The notes below the pieces were generated by a model, which was not told where the DNA came from, did not search any database, and worked only from the letters and a program-made list of their open reading frames with translations. Below are positions 19,300 to 26,151 of a stretch of DNA of 36,884 bases, one piece after another. The stretch spans positions 1 to 36,884 of the forward strand of contig BLLV01000293.1 in NCBI GenBank assembly GCA_011959205.1. Reading direction: 5' to 3'. The stretch comes from Bacteroidaceae bacterium (GTDB taxonomy: Bacteria > Bacteroidota > Bacteroidia > Bacteroidales > Bacteroidaceae). Each line of letters begins with the position of its first letter. The stretch's first letter is position 1. Both the position numbers and the translations under genes were made by a program.

Positions 19300-19332
19300 C
19301 AAAGATACAAATTATCTATCAGTGCCACAAAA
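19300..19332 (-). promoter_or_regulatory. Promoter of the rimP-nusA-infB-cvpA-suf operon
   Basis: On the minus strand TTTTG (19332-19328) is followed after 20 bases by TATCTTTG (19307-19300). Both elements and the spacing match the Bacteroides -33/-7 consensus well; this is the best promoter in the window. The start of transcription would lie near 19293-19297, giving a leader of about 55-60 bases. Confidence 0.75.
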
Positions 19333-19350
19333 TATTCTATTAAAATTTTG

Positions 19351-19358
19351 TAGTTTTG
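19351..19358 (+). promoter_or_regulatory. Bacteroides-type -7 box for the gene at 19376
   Basis: TAGTTTTG matches TAnnTTTG and ends 17 bases before the ATG at 19376. The -33 region expected for this promoter would fall on the -33 region of the divergent nusA-operon promoter. Confidence 0.45.
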
Positions 19359-19375
19359 CAGAAACTTATAACACA

Positions 19376-19795
19376 ATGGGTAAAAACAGTTTAAATACGA
19401 ACAAGCAATTCATGATAGGCAACGGTATGCTGGCTTTTGGAGTTTTTGCCGTTATTATCATTTTTTTATATATGTCCTTCCGTTTCCAACGCAAGGCAGA
19501 CAAAGTACAGACTTATGAAGGAGTCTACAACATAGAACTGACCAACAGTTTTGCCGGAGATAGTATAGCGGTGTATCTAAATGACAGTCTGTTGCTGGAC
19601 CAGACCATGCCCGACGCCAACCTGAAAGTGGAGATAAAGCGCTTTGCCGAAGACAATGTACTGATGGTCGTAGATAACAAAACAGACAAGACCACACCTT
19701 TCAACCTGAACCCGGAAGGTAGCCGGATAGAAGTTAAGAAGAGTGGCGATGTGATTTATATTTTGGAAAAAGAAACCGATTCCCTTTTGGAATAA
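19376..19795 (+). CDS. Hypothetical single-pass membrane-anchored protein
   Basis: I do not recognise this 139-residue protein. From the ATG at 19376 (MGKNSLNTNKQF) it has a short N-terminal tail, one membrane helix at about residues 13-34 (MIGNGMLAFGVFAVIIIFLYM) and an outside domain of about 100 residues with alternating short strands (VYNIELTNSFAGDSIAVYLNDSLL, then LMVVDNKTDKTTPFNL). A longer frame from 19322 exists but starts before the likely promoter box, so 19376 is preferred. It is divergent from rimP and its 3' end touches the MFS remnant. Confidence 0.7.
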   Translation: MGKNSLNTNKQFMIGNGMLAFGVFAVIIIFLYMSFRFQRKADKVQTYEGVYNIELTNSFAGDSIAVYLNDSLLLDQTMPDANLKVEIKRFAEDNVLMVVDNKTDKTTPFNLNPEGSRIEVKKSGDVIYILEKETDSLLE

Positions 19796-19952
19796 AGGAA
19801 AACAGCGATAAGGCCGTCCAATACGATACCCCCACTAGGGCCGCATACCGATAACCCAATCCGGCATCTATGGACAGCCCACCGGCATAAGCACCAAGGG
19901 TATTGCCCCAATTAAAAGCGACTTGCAGGGGCAAGAAAATGCAAGCGGCCAT
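19794..19952 (-). pseudogene. Remnant of an MFS (AraJ-type) efflux transporter
   Basis: On the minus strand the frame contains LQVAFNWGNTLGAYAGGL and then GLGYRYAALVGV. This matches the pattern of the late membrane helices of AraJ-type sugar or drug efflux transporters (QxAFNLGNAxGAYxGG...GLGY..PALVG). Only about 50 codons remain. There is no upstream transporter sequence in frame, and the downstream part is lost into the 3' end of the plus-strand gene. The rest of the 345-base gap (to 20140) shows no gene; a short frame with MTDLTILIAVIALALW at 19996 may be another scrap. This is a decayed gene and not expected to work. Confidence 0.6.
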
Positions 19953-20140
19953 AATGCCAGTGCTATAACAGCGATCAGAATGGTAAGGTCGGTCATATCT
20001 GTTTGCGATTTAAGGGTTCAACATCAAAATACAGACAATTGCTTATGCTAAACAAATATAGCAATTATAATCTTAAAAACATCTATCTCCATCAATTTAT
20101 TTCAAACATTTCTTTATCCCGAGCAACCGCAATAAGATGT

Positions 20141-20845
20141 TTAAAAATCAGTATCAAATTTACGCAACTCCGCACGCAAGGCACGAGCTCTCCCTCCTGT
20201 CATACTATCCAGCAGTTCCCAAAAACGAGGGCCGTGATTCATCTCCTTGGTATGAGACAGTTCATGCAACAGCACATAGTCCATCAAATGGGGAGGCAAC
20301 AACATCAAATAACAGGAAAGATTGATACTGCCTGCCCCCGAACAACTTCCCCATCTTCCTTTGCTGCCGGTTATCTTCACACGTTTAAATGGCAGATGAT
20401 ACTGTTCGGACAAAGCGGATAAAAGAGGAGGCAGATATTCTTGTGCATTTTTCTTCATGGCACGGATGATGGCATTACGCACCAGTCTTTGTACTTCGGG
20501 CAAAGAAAAATCCACATTCCGCGGACAGATAATCTTGACGCCCTCCTCGGTAAAGCGTACGGAAAAGCAAGTAAAATTACCTTGCTCCAACCATAAACGG
20601 AAACAGGGAGTGTGAATACGGAAACTCAAGTCGACCGGCTTTTTGCCCACCCTTTTCCAATCCTCCAACAGGCGTTGCCTATATTGCTCCACCACCTCCA
20701 GTACCTTGCTGGTCAAGCTGTAAGGAGGAACAGTAACATGTAGCCCGTCGGGCTTCACCCGTATAGTGACATTACGCGCCAGCTTGTGTGTACGCACTAT
20801 AATACGATCAAAATCTTTATCCGGAAGTACTCTTTTAGTTGCCAT
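20141..20845 (-). CDS. YgjP-like (DUF45) zinc metallopeptidase domain protein
   Basis: From the ATG at 20845 (MATKRVLPDKDFDR) this is a 234-residue cytoplasmic protein of the YgjP/DUF45 group, related to M48 and WLM peptidases. The zinc motif is LLHELSHTKEMNHGPRFW (H194, E195, H198, with H204 as the likely third ligand). The preceding KGRWGSCSGAGSINLSCYLMLLP is the conserved family block. The substrate is unknown. The frame is open upstream to 20968, but that part would cross the -7 box and the promoter of the divergent lipoprotein gene, so the shorter start is chosen. Confidence 0.88.
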   Translation of the reverse strand: MATKRVLPDKDFDRIIVRTHKLARNVTIRVKPDGLHVTVPPYSLTSKVLEVVEQYRQRLLEDWKRVGKKPVDLSFRIHTPCFRLWLEQGNFTCFSVRFTEEGVKIICPRNVDFSLPEVQRLVRNAIIRAMKKNAQEYLPPLLSALSEQYHLPFKRVKITGSKGRWGSCSGAGSINLSCYLMLLPPHLMDYVLLHELSHTKEMNHGPRFWELLDSMTGGRARALRAELRKFDTDF

Positions 20846-20852
20846 ACGGATA

Positions 20853-20860
20853 CAAAGATA
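20853..20860 (-). promoter_or_regulatory. -7 box very close to the YgjP-like start
   Basis: The minus strand reads TATCTTTG, an exact TAnnTTTG match that ends only 7 bases before the ATG at 20845. If used, the mRNA would have almost no leader. No clear -33 element is seen. Confidence 0.4.
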
Positions 20861-20890
20861 CAGCTTTCCAATAAAAAAAGGCAGAGATTT

Positions 20891-20916
20891 GCAACTTTCC
20901 TGAAATTTCCACCGTC
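20891..20916 (+). promoter_or_regulatory. ECF-type promoter of the GIN-domain lipoprotein gene
   Basis: GCAACTTT (20891-20898) and CCGTC (20912-20916) have the same words as the promoter before the ECF sigma gene (GTAACTTT...CCGTC). The spacing from (G)nAAC to CGTC is 17 here and 16 there. The site lies 35 bases upstream of the ATG at 20952. AAC-type -35 and CGTC-type -10 words are typical of ECF sigma factors. Confidence 0.5.
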
Positions 20917-20951
20917 TAATTAACAGAAACCGATTAAAAATACATATTATC

Positions 20952-21683
20952 ATGAGAACAAAAACCATTTATTTTTTCAGTCTTCTTTTGGCAATCACAA
21001 TGATGACAGGCTGTATCCACGTATCATCAGGCCCGAAACCCAGCAAGAATAAAATTACCAAAAAATATAGCGTAACTCCTTTCAACAAGATAGAGAACAG
21101 AGCACCTGCCAACATTGTCTTTACTCAAGGGAATGTAACCAAAGTAGAAGCCAACGGCCCGGATAATTACATCCCCCAACTCATTGTTATGATCAAAGAC
21201 AGCACACTGAGTATCAGTATGGATAAAGACAAATTCAAAAACTTCAAGAGCTCAAAAATCAATATCTCAATTACCAGTCCGGACTTATGCAGTATCAAGC
21301 AAAGAGGTGTAGGAAGCATTTATCTGAAAGACAGCGTGATAGTAACGGATCTTTCTATCAGTGCCGAAGGTGTGGGGAGTATTGAAGCAAATGCATTAAT
21401 GGCACATTCCATCAAAGCATCCCAAGAAGGAGTAGGCAGTATCAATTTAAAGGGGCAGGCAGGCCATGCGACCTATTATTTAGAAGGAGTAGGCAGTCTG
21501 AAAGCGAAAGACATGATTGTTTCTGATGTCATAGTTGAACAAAACGGTGTGGGAAGTGTTTCTTGTTATGCATCCGGGACAATAAATATCAGTACCCAGG
21601 GAGTAGGAAGTGTGAACTACTACGGTAACCCTCAGGTTACCGGACTAAAGAAATCCGGAATCGGAAGCGTTAAGAGCAAATAA
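20952..21683 (+). CDS. GIN-domain (DUF2807) lipoprotein with seven GxGS repeats
   Basis: A 243-residue exported lipoprotein. The signal peptide ends in a lipobox, MMTG-C21, so it should be lipid-anchored. Residues about 40-243 look like the putative auto-transporter adhesin head GIN domain (DUF2807), a right-handed beta-helix. G(V/I)GS(I/V/L) recurs at 119, 140, 160, 179, 199, 217 and 236, about every 18-21 residues, which fits one coil per repeat. No enzyme motif is seen; a structural or surface role is inferred. It is convergent with the ECF sigma operon and shares its promoter motif, so it may be a target of that sigma factor. Confidence 0.85.
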   Translation: MRTKTIYFFSLLLAITMMTGCIHVSSGPKPSKNKITKKYSVTPFNKIENRAPANIVFTQGNVTKVEANGPDNYIPQLIVMIKDSTLSISMDKDKFKNFKSSKINISITSPDLCSIKQRGVGSIYLKDSVIVTDLSISAEGVGSIEANALMAHSIKASQEGVGSINLKGQAGHATYYLEGVGSLKAKDMIVSDVIVEQNGVGSVSCYASGTINISTQGVGSVNYYGNPQVTGLKKSGIGSVKSK

Positions 21684-21726
21684 CTCATTTCATAAATCTC
21701 TCTTTACATTAGATTATTTACCAAGC

Positions 21727-21762
21727 AAAAAAGGATTACTGCTCACGCGGTAATCCTTTTTT
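21727..21762. terminator. Bidirectional intrinsic terminator
   Basis: AAAAAAGGATTAC (21727-21739) and GTAATCCTTTTTT (21750-21762) form a 13-bp stem with a 10-base loop, with T-runs in both reading directions. It lies between the 3' end of the lipoprotein gene and the 3' end of the sigma/partner pair and should stop both. Confidence 0.9.
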
Positions 21763-21879
21763 AATTATTTAGTTAGTTAATTTAAAATTTGAGAGAATTG
21801 AAACTTCACAGCCTCGAATTAAAAAGTTGTTTTAATAAGCACTAACTATCATATTTATATAAAAGCAAATGAAAATGTT

Positions 21880-22353
21880 CTAGTTTGTTTTCCCTGCACC
21901 GGTATCATCAACGGTGATCTTTGCCACTGTATCGGTCGGCAATACAGGTTCGTATGCCACTTGGGGGTCGGTAGTAGAATCCTGATACTCATCGTATACC
22001 GACACCGCATCACTATCACCGTCTTCTACAGCGTGTTGCACCACTGTACCCATGAGAAACAATACGGCAATCATTGCAGCCGCTTTAAACAGAGGCATAA
22101 AGCGCGTACGCATAGTGAGGCGTTGCGCTTTTACCACCGGTCTTTCTATCCGGGCCAGGATTCTGGCATCAAAATCATCGCCCAAGCCTTTCTCCCTCTC
22201 CACATCCTGATAAGCAAACAGCTGCTTATAACGGAGTAAATGAGCAGGCACTTCTTTCTGACAAAAGAATGAACGTAATATTTGCTCTTCTTCCAATGAA
22301 GTTTCGCAATTCCAGTAACGTTCCAAAAGCTGTTCAATATATTTATAATCCAT
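21880..22353 (-). CDS. Small one-TM protein, putative anti-sigma partner
   Basis: A 157-residue protein with a soluble N-terminal half (MDYKYIEQLLERYWNCETSLEEEQILRSFF), one membrane helix at about residues 88-106 (FKAAAMIAVLFLMGTVV) and an acidic, Thr-rich C-terminal tail. Its start overlaps the end of the sigma gene by 11 bases, so the two are translationally coupled. The topology (cytoplasmic helix bundle, one helix, outside tail) and the position after an ECF sigma gene are those of anti-sigma factors, but I see no standard ZAS motif (HxxxCxxC). Bacteroides have many such small partners. Function is inferred from context only. Confidence 0.7.
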   Translation of the reverse strand: MDYKYIEQLLERYWNCETSLEEEQILRSFFCQKEVPAHLLRYKQLFAYQDVEREKGLGDDFDARILARIERPVVKAQRLTMRTRFMPLFKAAAMIAVLFLMGTVVQHAVEDGDSDAVSVYDEYQDSTTDPQVAYEPVLPTDTVAKITVDDTGAGKTN

Positions 22354-22852
22354 AATCCTCTATTTCAGTGTATCTTTGTTTTATCTTCTGCCGGGCACGG
22401 AACAGGGTTATCTTCACCTGTTCTTCCGTAATCTGCAAAATGTCCGCAATCTCTTTATAACTCTTTCCTTCAACATCCCTCAGTTGCATGATTGTACGCT
22501 GCCTTTCAGGAAGTTCATTGACCAGACGGTGAACCAACTGTATTTGTTCGTCCTGCTCCAGCTGATCGTAAGGAGTCAATGTATCAGGCATTTCACGCGC
22601 CTCGGGTGTCAGCTCCAAGTTTTGGGCCTCCATCTTCTGACTGCGGTCAATCGCCAGGTTACGGGCAACGGTCAGGCAATATGCCTCTATGGATTCAAAC
22701 TGCGGCCATTCATCCCGCTTGTTCCATACTCTGATCATCGTATCCTGCACCACATCCTCCGCTTCAGCGCTATTCAACGTAATACGAAACGCCAACCTGT
22801 AGAGTTTGTCCTTCAGGGGCAGAATGTCGTTCCGGAAACTGATCTCTCGCAT
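22343..22852 (-). CDS. ECF-type RNA polymerase sigma factor
   Basis: A 169-residue sigma-70 of the extracytoplasmic function class. Region 2 spans about residues 8-75 (LYRLAFRITLNSAEAEDVVQDTMIRVW, then EAYCLTVARNLAIDRSQ). Region 4 spans about 105-160 (LVNELPERQRTIMQLRDVEGKSYKEIADILQITEEQVKITLFRARQKIKQ). There is no sigma region 3 or 1, as expected for ECF. The promoter just upstream carries an ECF-type motif, so autoregulation is likely. It is followed by a coupled membrane partner and lies 62 bases downstream of argB; argB read-through may also contribute. Confidence 0.95.
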   Translation of the reverse strand: MREISFRNDILPLKDKLYRLAFRITLNSAEAEDVVQDTMIRVWNKRDEWPQFESIEAYCLTVARNLAIDRSQKMEAQNLELTPEAREMPDTLTPYDQLEQDEQIQLVHRLVNELPERQRTIMQLRDVEGKSYKEIADILQITEEQVKITLFRARQKIKQRYTEIEDYGL

Positions 22853-22865
22853 TGCTCTGTAATAA

Positions 22866-22891
22866 TGACGGGTGAGTCACACTAAAGTTAC
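22866..22891 (-). promoter_or_regulatory. ECF-type autoregulatory promoter of the sigma gene
   Basis: On the minus strand GTAAC (22891-22887) and CGTC (22870-22867) are separated by 16 bases. The -10 word is 14 bases before the ATG at 22852, giving a very short leader. The words match those before the lipoprotein gene at 20952. Confidence 0.55.
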
Positions 22892-22914
22892 ACCCACCCG
22901 CCTGTTTTTTTGAA

Positions 22915-23688
22915 TTATTTTTTAATTACGGTACCACCTTCTTTATGAATGGATGATGCTAAGGTTATTACCACTTGGCTGACACCTGCATCAATAGCAG
23001 AAAAAGAGTTCTCCAGTTTGGGAATCATCCCTCCCTGAATAATGCCTTGCGCCACAAATTCCTTAAATTCCACAGGAGTAATCACAGGGATTACACTGTC
23101 ATCATCATTCTCGTCACGCAGCACGCCCTTCTTCTCAAAGCAATAAACCAATGTCACATCAAACAGGGATGCCAGTGCTTTAGCGGTTTCTCCGGCAATA
23201 GTGTCGGCATTGGTATTCAGCATACTTCCCTTGCCGTCGTGCGTCAGTGGAGCCATGACAGGCACAATGCCCTGACGGATCAACGTTGCCAGAAACTCGG
23301 CGTTCACTTTTTCCACATCACCCACAAAGCCATAATCCACATCTTTTACCGGACGCTTTACCGAACGGATCACATTCATATCGGCTCCGGTCAGTCCGAT
23401 GGCGTTCACCCCTTTTGCCTGAAGGCCGGCTACGATATTCTTGTTCACCAGTCCGCCATATACCATGGTGACCACTTTCAGCGTTTCTGCATCCGTAATG
23501 CGGCGGCCATTCACCATTTTACTTTCAATCCCCAATTGGGCCGCCAGCCTGGTAGCAGAGCGCCCGCCACCATGTACCAGCAGTTTATAACCTTCTATAG
23601 CAGAAAAATCAGCCAACAACTGACTGAGTGTTGACTCTTCCTCTACAATTTTTCCACCTACTTTTATGATAGTCAGTTTTTCTTTCAT
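22915..23688 (-). CDS. argB: N-acetylglutamate (or N-succinylglutamate) kinase
   Basis: This 257-residue amino-acid kinase phosphorylates an N-acylated glutamate in arginine biosynthesis. The N-terminal IIKVGGKIVEE and the LLVHGGGRSATRLAAQLG loop bind ATP and substrate, GLTGADMNVI and LNTNADTIAGETAKAL are family blocks, and the end reads GGMIPKLENSFSAIDAGVSQVVI. In Bacteroides fragilis the pathway uses N-succinyl instead of N-acetyl intermediates, so the true substrate may be N-succinylglutamate. That is inferred from the group and cannot be read from this sequence. It starts 4 bases after speA and is likely co-transcribed. Confidence 0.95.
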   Translation of the reverse strand: MKEKLTIIKVGGKIVEEESTLSQLLADFSAIEGYKLLVHGGGRSATRLAAQLGIESKMVNGRRITDAETLKVVTMVYGGLVNKNIVAGLQAKGVNAIGLTGADMNVIRSVKRPVKDVDYGFVGDVEKVNAEFLATLIRQGIVPVMAPLTHDGKGSMLNTNADTIAGETAKALASLFDVTLVYCFEKKGVLRDENDDDSVIPVITPVEFKEFVAQGIIQGGMIPKLENSFSAIDAGVSQVVITLASSIHKEGGTVIKK

Positions 23689-23692
23689 GCTA

Positions 23693-25585
23693 TTATTCCA
23701 AATAAGTATATCCGTACAACCCGGAACGATAATTAGAGAGGAACTCCTTTCCTTCCTCTACTGAAATCTTTCCTTCTTTTACTGATTTGGTCACCCAGGT
23801 TTCCAATGTACGCACCAGTTTCTTCGGGTTATATTGTACATAGTCCAAAACTTCGGCCACCGTTTCACCATCAATCACCTGATCAATGGAATATCCCTTG
23901 TCATCCACCGTGACATGCACCGCATTGGTATCTCCAAACAAATTATGCATATCGCCCAGAATCTCCTGATAAGCGCCAACCAGAAACACACCTATATAAT
24001 AAGCATCTTTCCCCTTCAACGAATGTACCGGCAGATCATGCGACACATAACGGGTGGAGATAAAATTGGCAATCTTTCCATCCGAATCACAAGTGATATC
24101 TTGCAGGGTAGCATTCCGGTCGGGTTTCTCATCCAAACGCTGGATAGGCATGATAGGGAATATCTGGTCTATCGCCCACGAGTCCGGCAACGACTGGAAC
24201 AACGAGAAATTACAAAAATATTTATCAGCCAGCAGTTTGTCCAACTTGCGGAATTCATCGGGCGCATGTTTCAGCCCCGAAGCGATCTGATTGATCTCAC
24301 GGGTCACCGACCAGTACAGACGCTCTATCTGGGCACGGGTCTTCAGATCCACAATGCCGTGGCTGAATAAATCAAGCGCCTCCTCACGTATCTGCTGTGC
24401 ATCGTGCCAAGCCTCCACCATACGGCTCTGATTCAGGTTGTCCCATATCCCATAAAGTTCATGTACCAGTTCGTGATCACTTTCACCCACCTCGAAATCC
24501 TCATCCATTTCGGGCAGAGTCGCAGTTTCCAGCACCTCGAAAATCAGCACGGAATGATGGGCGGTCAGTGAGCGTCCGCTTTCGGTAATAATATTCGGAT
24601 GAGGAATTCCATTCTTGTCACTGGCATCCACCAGCGTAGAGATAGAGTCATTCACATACTCCTGAATAGAGTAGTTCACACTGCTCTCACTATTGGCAGA
24701 GCGGGTTCCGTCGTAATCCACACCCAAACCTCCGCCGATATCCACAAACTCCACCTTGAAGCCCATCACATGCAACTGTACATAGAATTGAGAAGCCTCA
24801 CGCAGAGCTGTCTTGATGCGGCGTATTTTAGTCACCTGACTGCCGATATGAAAATGAATCAATTTCAGACAGTCCTTCATATCTTTCTTTTCCAGAAAAT
24901 CAAGCGCTTCCAGCAGTTCACTGGATGTCAAGCCAAATTTACTGGCATCTCCTCCGCTATCTTCCCATTTACCACTTCCCGAAGAAGCCAGTTTGATACG
25001 GATACCTATATTAGGACGCACATTGAGCTGTTTTGCCATTTTGGCTATCAGGCGTAATTCATTCATTTTCTCCACCACCAGAAAGATACGTTTTCCCATC
25101 TTCTGTGCCAGCAGAGCCAGTTCAATATAACTTTCGTCCTTATATCCGTTACAGATAATCAAGGAATCCGAATCTGTATTCACAGCGATCACCGCATGAA
25201 GTTCGGGTTTGGAACCGGCTTCCAGTCCCAAATTGAATTTCTTGCCATGGCTGATGATTTCTTCTACTACAGGACGCATCTGGTTTACCTTGATAGGATA
25301 AATGATAAAGTTCTGAGCCTTATACCCATACTCATCAGATGCCTGCTTGAAGCAGTTCGCGATTTTCTCAATACGATTATCCAGAATATCCGGAAAACGG
25401 ATCAGCATAGGAGCTGCCACATCCCGTAATTGCAGCTCATCGACCAATTCTTTCAAATCGACCTCAACGCCGTCCTTACGAGGAGTTACCACTACATGAC
25501 CTTTGTCATTGATACCAAAGTACGAAGTTCCCCACCCGGTTATGTTGTAGAGTTCTTCCGAATCTTCAATACGCCATTTTCTCAT
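23693..25585 (-). CDS. speA: Biosynthetic arginine decarboxylase
   Basis: A 630-residue PLP enzyme that converts arginine to agmatine, the first step from arginine to putrescine and spermidine. The PLP lysine is K99 in NFIIYPIKVNQM. The glycine-rich phosphate-binding loop is in EFVDIGGGLGVDYDGT, and ESGRSLTAHHSVLI is another conserved block. Length fits the SpeA family (about 630-660). It lies 38 bases after aroK and 4 bases before argB, so a gene that makes arginine and one that uses it share a transcript. Confidence 0.97.
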   Translation of the reverse strand: MRKWRIEDSEELYNITGWGTSYFGINDKGHVVVTPRKDGVEVDLKELVDELQLRDVAAPMLIRFPDILDNRIEKIANCFKQASDEYGYKAQNFIIYPIKVNQMRPVVEEIISHGKKFNLGLEAGSKPELHAVIAVNTDSDSLIICNGYKDESYIELALLAQKMGKRIFLVVEKMNELRLIAKMAKQLNVRPNIGIRIKLASSGSGKWEDSGGDASKFGLTSSELLEALDFLEKKDMKDCLKLIHFHIGSQVTKIRRIKTALREASQFYVQLHVMGFKVEFVDIGGGLGVDYDGTRSANSESSVNYSIQEYVNDSISTLVDASDKNGIPHPNIITESGRSLTAHHSVLIFEVLETATLPEMDEDFEVGESDHELVHELYGIWDNLNQSRMVEAWHDAQQIREEALDLFSHGIVDLKTRAQIERLYWSVTREINQIASGLKHAPDEFRKLDKLLADKYFCNFSLFQSLPDSWAIDQIFPIMPIQRLDEKPDRNATLQDITCDSDGKIANFISTRYVSHDLPVHSLKGKDAYYIGVFLVGAYQEILGDMHNLFGDTNAVHVTVDDKGYSIDQVIDGETVAEVLDYVQYNPKKLVRTLETWVTKSVKEGKISVEEGKEFLSNYRSGLYGYTYLE

Positions 25586-25623
25586 TTCTTCTTCTGTGCA
25601 AAGAGTGTGTATTTACTATATAA

Positions 25624-26151
25624 TTATTTATTCAATTGCTTTCTCAAGCTGTCAACAGAGTTCTGAATCTGTCTTTTATCCTCCAGTTCATCGGCCTTAA
25701 ACAAATGTTTTGCCTTGAAATAAAACGGAAGCCTTTTCTGTAACGCCTCACAGATAAACTTCATCAGTTCCTCATCACTTTTATTTGCCAACAACGGACG
25801 TTGCTGCCTGGCTACCCTCAGGCGGCGGAACAACACGGCAGGTTCCACATCCAGAAACACCGTATCACCGCAATCATTCATATACTCCATGTTATCAAAA
25901 AAACAAGGTGTCCCCCCACCTGCCGAAACAACCACATTCTCAAATTCAGCCACTTCGTGCAACATTTTACGCTCCAGTTCGCGAAATCCGCCCTCTCCTC
26001 GCTCCGAGAATAGTTGTTGAACAGTTTTGTGGTAACGCTCCTCAATATACCAGTCCAAATCAATGAAATTCAGACCCATTTCACGGGCAAACGCTTTACC
26101 TAGAGTCGTTTTACCCGCGCCCATATATCCTATTAAAAATATACGTGTCAT
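25624..26151 (-). CDS. aroK: Shikimate kinase
   Basis: A 175-residue kinase that phosphorylates shikimate in the pathway to chorismate. The P-loop is IGYMGAGKTTLGKAFA (G8 to about K14). The shikimate-binding Asp is in FIDLDWYIEERY, Arg in FRELERKML, and the Gly-rich VVSAGGGTPCF is conserved. The adenine/lid region is RRLRVARQQRPLL. Its ATG overlaps the topA stop by four bases (ATGA), so translation is coupled. Length is normal. Confidence 0.96.
   Translation of the reverse strand: MTRIFLIGYMGAGKTTLGKAFAREMGLNFIDLDWYIEERYHKTVQQLFSERGEGGFRELERKMLHEVAEFENVVVSAGGGTPCFFDNMEYMNDCGDTVFLDVEPAVLFRRLRVARQQRPLLANKSDEELMKFICEALQKRLPFYFKAKHLFKADELEDKRQIQNSVDSLRKQLNK

Noticed and set aside
20846-20968. 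Extended N-terminus of the YgjP-like protein
   Set aside because: It would cross a TAnnTTTG promoter box and the divergent ECF-type promoter and reads as an AT-rich non-conserved stretch.
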